Assembly (NCBI RefSeq): GCF_001428665.1
Contig: NZ_LMIJ01000010.1
Coordinates: forward strand, 466,196-528,261
Source of the DNA: Acidovorax sp. Root219
GTDB lineage: Bacteria > Pseudomonadota > Gammaproteobacteria > Burkholderiales > Burkholderiaceae_C
Direction of reading: 5' to 3'
Length of the DNA: 62,066 bases
In this document: piece by piece, positions 49,602 to 62,066 of the stretch
How the letters are laid out: the number at the start of each line of letters is the position of its first letter
How positions within the stretch are numbered: the stretch's first letter is position 1
Notes under the pieces: generated by a model
The model's input: the letters and a program-made list of their open reading frames with translations, nothing else
Database searches by the model: none
What the model was told of the DNA's origin: nothing
Position numbers and translations under genes: made by a program

Positions 49602-49626
49602 AAAAATCGGAGCGCTTGATCGCTCC
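49602..49626 (-). terminator. second terminator downstream of rpoC
   Basis: On the minus strand GGAGCG and CGCTCC form a 6-bp stem with a 6-base loop, followed by GATTTTT. It lies directly after the stronger first terminator, giving a tandem pair at the end of the ribosomal-RNA-polymerase operon. Confidence 0.8.
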
Positions 49627-49629
49627 AGT

Positions 49630-49669
49630 AAAAACGCTCCCGACCTGTCCAGAGACAGGGCGGGAGCGC
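49630..49669 (-). terminator. first terminator downstream of rpoC
   Basis: On the minus strand a long stem (CGCTCCCG and CCTGTC pairing with GACAGG and CGGGAGCG, one bulge each side) with a TCTG loop is followed by TTTTT. A strong intrinsic terminator about 80 bp after the rpoC stop. Confidence 0.93.
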
Positions 49670-49752
49670 ATCAAGGCCCGGGGTTGCGCCGAACCAGAAC
49701 CCCGTGCGCCGCGCATTGCATCGCTGGGTCCTTGTCCGGTGCCGCCTGGCTT

Positions 49753-54000
<4,248 letters not shown>

Positions 54001-54021
54001 AGTGACTCTTTCCTTTTCCGC

Positions 54022-58134
<4,113 letters not shown>

Positions 58135-58350
58135 GAGATCTCCGGGCAAAGACATGAGTCCTGGGTCTTCGACGACTGACCCGCAAAGGCTCTCCTCCTT
58201 GCGGGCTTGGCGGTTGGCCACTACCAACCATGGCGGACGGCGATGCGTTGCACATCACCCGAACCAAGGTATCTTCTGCTGTCGGGGTTGTCAGAAGACA
58301 CTCGAAAACCGCTTTATGGGTGCGGCTTTCGGGTGCGCTCTGAAAGCACC

Positions 58351-58385
58351 AAAGGCTGGAGGCCCGCGAGGAGCACTCCAGCCCT
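58351..58385 (-). terminator. hairpin between rplL and rpoB (attenuator-like)
   Basis: On the minus strand, 14 bp after the rplL stop, GGCTGGAG and CTCCAGCC form an 8-bp stem with a 14-base loop, followed by TTTGG rather than a clean T-run. In E. coli a partial terminator in this place lowers rpoBC transcription relative to the ribosomal genes; a like role is inferred. The remaining spacer to rpoB (58135-58350) shows no gene. Confidence 0.6.
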
Positions 58386-58399
58386 TGAAGGGGACTGAA

Positions 58400-58777
<378 letters not shown>

Positions 58778-58817
58778 TTTTATTTCCTAACAATTTTGTT
58801 GGTTATCCATCGGGCCA

Positions 58818-59342
58818 TCAGGCCGCGACAGGTTCGGCGGCCGGTACGGCAGCGCCTTCGCCTTTTTTGGCCGCCAGCGCGCCCAGCACAACGGCCGTAC
58901 GCGACATGGGGGACATAAGCAAGCCACAAATCTGAGCCAACAGGACTTCCTTGGAAGGAATGTTGGCCAGTTGCTTAACGCCGTTGACATCCAGGGCTTT
59001 GCCACCGAAAGCGCCACCGCGAATCACCAGCTTGTCGTTGGTCTTCGCGAAATCGGCCACCACCTTGGCGGCGGCCACAGCGTCTTCGGAGAAGCCGTAG
59101 ATCAGCGGGCCGGTCATCTGGTCAGCCACCACGTCAAATGCGCTGCCTGCTACAGCACGGCGGGCCAGGGTGTTCTTCAGAACACTCAAGGTCACGCCCT
59201 TGCTGCGAGCATCAACACGCAGTTTGGTCATGTCGGCGACCGTGATGCCACGGTATTCCGCGATCACAAGCGTTTGAGCTTTAGCGGCGAGGCTGGTCAC
59301 TTCACTGATGACCGCTTCTTTCTCACTGCGATTAAGACTCAA
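58818..59342 (-). CDS. rplJ: 50S ribosomal protein L10
   Basis: 174 residues from a TTG start with AAGGAG six bases upstream, giving the usual N-terminus [20 protein letters not shown]. It anchors L7/L12 dimers to 23S rRNA and represses its own mRNA. The C-terminal helices that bind L12 are present. A rare start codon for such an abundant protein fits strong feedback control from the long leader upstream. Confidence 0.98.
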   Translation of the reverse strand: MSLNRSEKEAVISEVTSLAAKAQTLVIAEYRGITVADMTKLRVDARSKGVTLSVLKNTLARRAVAGSAFDVVADQMTGPLIYGFSEDAVAAAKVVADFAKTNDKLVIRGGAFGGKALDVNGVKQLANIPSKEVLLAQICGLLMSPMSRTAVVLGALAAKKGEGAAVPAAEPVAA

Positions 59343-59580
59343 GGTCTACTCCTTAAAATGCGCACTCGGCGGTTGCCTCGTGCACGCTCTTGTTGCAGCG
59401 ACCAACTGTTCAGGAAAGTTTTCCATCTGCAGCGGGATCGCCATCTGCGTTGGCGTCTCTGTGTCTTTAAGCGCGACGGGATCGCGCACCAACGGTCTTG
59501 GATGGCCTGTGGCTACCGAAGCAGCCTCAGCCCACCACATCGGGCCTGCCCGTGAAGGCGGGTCCGAAGATTTCTTGCAA
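59343..59580 (-). promoter_or_regulatory. rplJ leader, probable L10-autoregulation region
   Basis: 238 bp between rplA and rplJ without a gene. In other bacteria the L10-L12 complex binds a structured leader here and represses rplJL translation. Several GC stems are visible (for example GATGGCGATC-type repeats and GAGGCAACCGCC close to the ribosome site), but the exact L10 site could not be fixed by eye, and no promoter stands out. Confidence 0.55.
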
Positions 59581-60276
59581 TTACGCTGCGATGGTCTGCG
59601 TATCCACGCGGACACCCAGGCCCATCGTGGAAGACACTGCCACCTTGCGCAGGTACACACCCTTGCTGGTTGCAGGCTTGGCCTTGGTCAGGGCTTCGAT
59701 CAGTGCAGCCAGGTTGCCTTGCAGCTTGTCGTTGTCGAACGAGCGGCGGCCGATCGTGCTGTGCACGATACCGGCCTTGTCGACGCGGAACTGCACTTGA
59801 CCTGCCTTGGCGTTCTTCACAGCCGTAGCGACGTCAGGCGTCACGGTGCCCACCTTGGGGTTGGGCATCAGGCCACGTGGGCCCAGGATCTGGCCCAGCG
59901 TACCCACGACGCGCATGGCATCAGGGGCAGCGATCACCACGTCGAAGGGCATGTCGCCGGCCTTGACCATGGCGGCCAGGTCGTCCATACCGACGATGTC
60001 GGCACCAGCAGCCTTGGCTTCTTCAGCCTTGGCGCCCTGGGCGAACACAGCCACGCGGGTCGTCTTGCCGGTACCGTTGGGCAGCACCACGGCGCCGCGA
60101 ACCACCTGGTCGGACTTCTTGGCATCGATGCCAAGCTGAACGGCCACATCGATGGATTCGTCGAACTTGGCCGTAGCGGCTTCCTTCACGATCACGACTG
60201 CATCGGCGAATGCGTACAGCTTGTTGCTGTCGACTTTGCCTTGCAGGGCTTTTTGCTTCTTGGTCAGCTTGGCCAT
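59581..60276 (-). CDS. rplA: 50S ribosomal protein L1
   Basis: 231 residues. Starts [16 protein letters not shown]; motifs [20 protein letters not shown] and the signature around [15 protein letters not shown] are intact. It builds the L1 stalk and binds its own mRNA as a repressor of rplKA. One base separates it from rplK, so translation is coupled. Confidence 0.99.
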   Translation of the reverse strand: MAKLTKKQKALQGKVDSNKLYAFADAVVIVKEAATAKFDESIDVAVQLGIDAKKSDQVVRGAVVLPNGTGKTTRVAVFAQGAKAEEAKAAGADIVGMDDLAAMVKAGDMPFDVVIAAPDAMRVVGTLGQILGPRGLMPNPKVGTVTPDVATAVKNAKAGQVQFRVDKAGIVHSTIGRRSFDNDKLQGNLAALIEALTKAKPATSKGVYLRKVAVSSTMGLGVRVDTQTIAA

Positions 60277-60277
60277 A

Positions 60278-60709
60278 TTACAAACCCTCCACCGTCACGC
60301 CCATCGAGCGTGCAGAGCCAGCCAGCGTGCGCACAGCGGCGGCTACGTTGGCGGCGTTCATGTCCTTCATCTTGGTCTTGGCGATCTCTTCGAGCTGTTC
60401 GCGCGTGATCTTGCCGACCTTGGTCTTCAGCGGGTTCGCAGAACCCTTGTCGAGCTTGATGGCCTTCTTGATCAGGGTCGTCGCAGGCGGCGTCTTGATG
60501 ATGAAGGTGAAGCTCTTGTCTGCGAAAGCCGTGATGACCACGGGCAATGGCAGGCCTGGCTCAACGCCTTGGGTCTGCGCATTGAATGCCTTGCAGAACT
60601 CCATGATGTTGAGACCACGTTGACCCAGTGCTGGGCCGATCGGTGGGGATGGATTGGCCTTACCAGCTGGAACTTGCAGCTTGATAAAACCGACGATTTT
60701 TTTCGCCAT
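60278..60709 (-). CDS. rplK: 50S ribosomal protein L11
   Basis: 143 residues. [20 protein letters not shown] at the start, [19 protein letters not shown], and the C-terminal rRNA-binding helix ([19 protein letters not shown]). It forms the GTPase-associated centre and is needed for RelA activation. A 119-bp spacer towards nusG may hold the L1 operator; one stem-loop (CCGCACC...GGTGCGG) is visible there. Confidence 0.99.
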   Translation of the reverse strand: MAKKIVGFIKLQVPAGKANPSPPIGPALGQRGLNIMEFCKAFNAQTQGVEPGLPLPVVITAFADKSFTFIIKTPPATTLIKKAIKLDKGSANPLKTKVGKITREQLEEIAKTKMKDMNAANVAAAVRTLAGSARSMGVTVEGL

Positions 60710-60828
60710 GCTTTACTCCTTGCGGGTGATAACGCCTTGGCCTTGCGGCCTGAGCTCCCCGGGGTTAACGACTCGACAACACTTTCATCCGCACCGAGCC
60801 GAAAGGTGCGGCATCCAAACCTTGAAGC

Positions 60829-61425
60829 TCAGGTCTTTTCAACCTGGCCGAATTCGAGCTCCACCGGGGTGGAGCGGCCGAAGATCATGACGGACACCCG
60901 TACACGGCTCTTCTCGTAATTGACTTCTTCCACCGAGCCATTGAAGTCGGTGAACGGGCCTTCCTTGACGCGCACCAGCTCGCCCACCATGAACTCCACC
61001 TTGTGGCGGGGCTTCTCGGTGCCTTCCTGCATCTGGCTGACGATCTTCTGCACTTCGTCTTCCGAGATGGGGGCGGGACGGTTCTTGGCACCGCCCACAA
61101 AACCCGTGACCTTGTTGGTGTGCTTCACCAAGTGCCAGGTATCGTCGTCCATGACCATTTCAACGAACACATAGCCCGGGAACAGGCGGCGCTCGGTGGT
61201 CTTGCGCTGGCCGTTCTTCATTTCCACGACTTCTTCGGTGGGAACGAGGATGCGGCCGAACTTGGTCTCCATGCCCGAACGGCCGATGCGCTCCACAATG
61301 TTGCGCTCGACCGCTTTTTCCATGCCCGAGTAGGCATGAACGATGTACCAGCGCAGATCGGGATTCGATGGCGCGGCGGGTGCCAGAGCCTCGGCTCCGG
61401 TGGTTTCCACAGGGGTGCTTGTCAT
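60829..61425 (-). CDS. nusG: transcription termination/antitermination factor NusG
   Basis: 198 residues from an ATG preceded by GGAGGAAG that overlaps the end of secE. The NGN domain ([29 protein letters not shown]) and C-terminal KOW domain ([20 protein letters not shown]) are intact. It binds RNA polymerase and links it to Rho or to ribosomal protein S10. It starts four bases after the secE stop. Confidence 0.99.
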   Translation of the reverse strand: MTSTPVETTGAEALAPAAPSNPDLRWYIVHAYSGMEKAVERNIVERIGRSGMETKFGRILVPTEEVVEMKNGQRKTTERRLFPGYVFVEMVMDDDTWHLVKHTNKVTGFVGGAKNRPAPISEDEVQKIVSQMQEGTEKPRHKVEFMVGELVRVKEGPFTDFNGSVEEVNYEKSRVRVSVMIFGRSTPVELEFGQVEKT

Positions 61426-61429
61426 GGCG

Positions 61430-61813
61430 TTACTTCCTCCAGCCCAAAACGAGGTCGTACAGAAGCCATTCGAGGGTCTTGTCGGTGAACCACAGGAAAA
61501 GCGCCATGATGACGACAAACGCAAACACGTAGGCCGTCATCTGCAAGGTTTCCTTGCGGGTGGGCCAGACGACCTTCTTGACTTCGCGCCAGGCTTCGCG
61601 CGCAAACGCGACAAACTGCCGGCCTGGCTCGGACACCAGGAACACGGCAGCGGCAGCAACCAGTCCGACGATCAATGCAGCCCACTGGGCAATCGCACCC
61701 TGCTTGCTCAGCAAGTAAAAGCCAGCGACCGATGCAATGACCAGCGCGGCCACAGCAGCAAGCTTGGCTTTGTCAGCACCGGTATTGACGGTTTCAACCT
61801 GGGAAGTGGCCAT
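61430..61813 (-). CDS. secE: preprotein translocase subunit SecE
   Basis: 127 residues with three membrane segments (about 20-40, 45-63 and 93-115), as in E. coli SecE. The conserved amphipathic helix and hinge [19 protein letters not shown] precedes the last segment. It is an essential part of SecYEG. The start [15 protein letters not shown] is the usual type. It lies between tRNA-Trp and nusG in the classical order. Confidence 0.98.
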   Translation of the reverse strand: MATSQVETVNTGADKAKLAAVAALVIASVAGFYLLSKQGAIAQWAALIVGLVAAAAVFLVSEPGRQFVAFAREAWREVKKVVWPTRKETLQMTAYVFAFVVIMALFLWFTDKTLEWLLYDLVLGWRK

Positions 61814-61860
61814 GTGTATTGTTTCCTGCTCCGATTCGCGGCGTCGCCCAAGACGCCGAA

Positions 61861-61881
61861 GCCCGCCAGGGTCTGGCGGGC
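61861..61881. repeat. perfect hairpin between tRNA-Trp and secE
   Basis: GCCCGCCA and TGGCGGGC pair perfectly with a 5-base loop. On the minus strand no T-run follows, so it may be an RNA-processing signal or a weak pause between the tRNA and the secE message. Confidence 0.6.
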
Positions 61882-61902
61882 TTGTTGGGGGCCACATTCA
61901 AG

Positions 61903-61978
61903 TGGCAGGGGCAGTAGGAATCGAACCTACAACCTTTGGTTTTGGAGACCAACGCTCTGCCAATTGAGCTATACCCCT
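61903..61978 (-). tRNA. tRNA-Trp (anticodon CCA)
   Basis: Acceptor AGGGGTA/TGCCCCT, discriminator G and encoded CCA; anticodon arm TTGGT-CTCCAAA-ACCAA; T-arm GTAGG-TTCGATT-CCTAC. It lies nine bases after the tuf stop and upstream of secE, the standard tuf-trnW-secE arrangement, so it is probably cut from the tuf transcript. Confidence 0.98.
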
Positions 61979-61987
61979 ATAACCTTA

Positions 61988-62066
61988 TTAGGCGATGATC
62001 TTTGCCACGACGCCGGCGCCGACGGTACGACCGCCTTCACGGATGGCGAAGCGCAGGCCTTCTTCC
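61988..62066 (-). CDS. tuf: elongation factor Tu, 3' end only
   Basis: Only the last 25 codons are in the window. They end in GGRTVGAGVVAKIIA and a TAA stop, the near-invariant C-terminus of bacterial EF-Tu. Its place before tRNA-Trp and secE is the standard second tuf locus. Confidence 0.97.
   Translation of the reverse strand, partial: EEGLRFAIREGGRTVGAGVVAKIIA

Overview
The window is GC-rich, densely packed DNA from a betaproteobacterium of the order Burkholderiales, most likely family Comamonadaceae (an Acidovorax-like genome). Pointers are the orphan Bug/TctC periplasmic receptor, the DUF3567 and DUF4390 proteins, the rsmB-DUF4390-ntrY-ntrX order, the class II ribonucleotide reductase, a pilT/cNMP-binding/pilU set, and a TTG-started rplJ inside a classical tuf-trnW-secE-nusG-rplKAJL-rpoBC block. 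This placement is inferred from gene content only; no database search was possible.

Layout. 1-10.4 kb: a catabolic-looking unit (FAA hydrolase, TraB/GumN protein, Bug receptor) divergent from an IclR regulator; a DUF3108 protein with a TonB-like linker; DUF3567; an AbrB-type membrane protein; a MocR regulator divergent from a GNAT enzyme; a hemerythrin/nitroreductase pair. 10.5-18 kb: adenosylcobalamin-dependent ribonucleotide reductase carrying a complete 380-residue intein at its catalytic cysteine, a ChaN lipoprotein, a PAS-GGDEF-EAL protein and purU. 18-30.1 kb: LysR/GNAT, a GlcD-type oxidase followed by lrgA-lrgB, DUF445, a class V aminotransferase, a single-chain biotin-dependent acyl-CoA carboxylase with a hexanucleotide-repeat linker, threonine aldolase and YggS. 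30.1-34.3 kb: pilT, a cNMP-binding protein, pilU, and a 3-hydroxyisobutyrate-dehydrogenase-like gene. 34.4-41.6 kb: dolP, diaA, yraN, rsmI (the E. coli-like cluster without lpoA), a YegD-type Hsp70, LysR with a divergent MFS transporter, and a second nitroreductase.

41.6-43.8 kb is the accessory part: six minus-strand tRNA genes with odd structures (Leu-CAA, His, Cys, Arg, an Asp-like gene split by a roughly 170-bp palindrome, Leu-UAG), then a small free-standing transcription unit and an ordinary tRNA-Phe. 43.8-49.6 kb holds ntrX, ntrY, DUF4390, rsmB and lemA. From 49.6 kb to the end lies the minus-strand transcription/translation block ending in a partial tuf.

The strongest items for follow-up are the intein that splits the thiyl-radical cysteine motif, the tRNA array with its palindrome-interrupted tRNA, the small promoter-to-terminator unit at 42.94-43.26 kb, the glcD-lrgAB linkage, and a repeat family found in three copies just after stop codons and always in the orientation of the gene before it.
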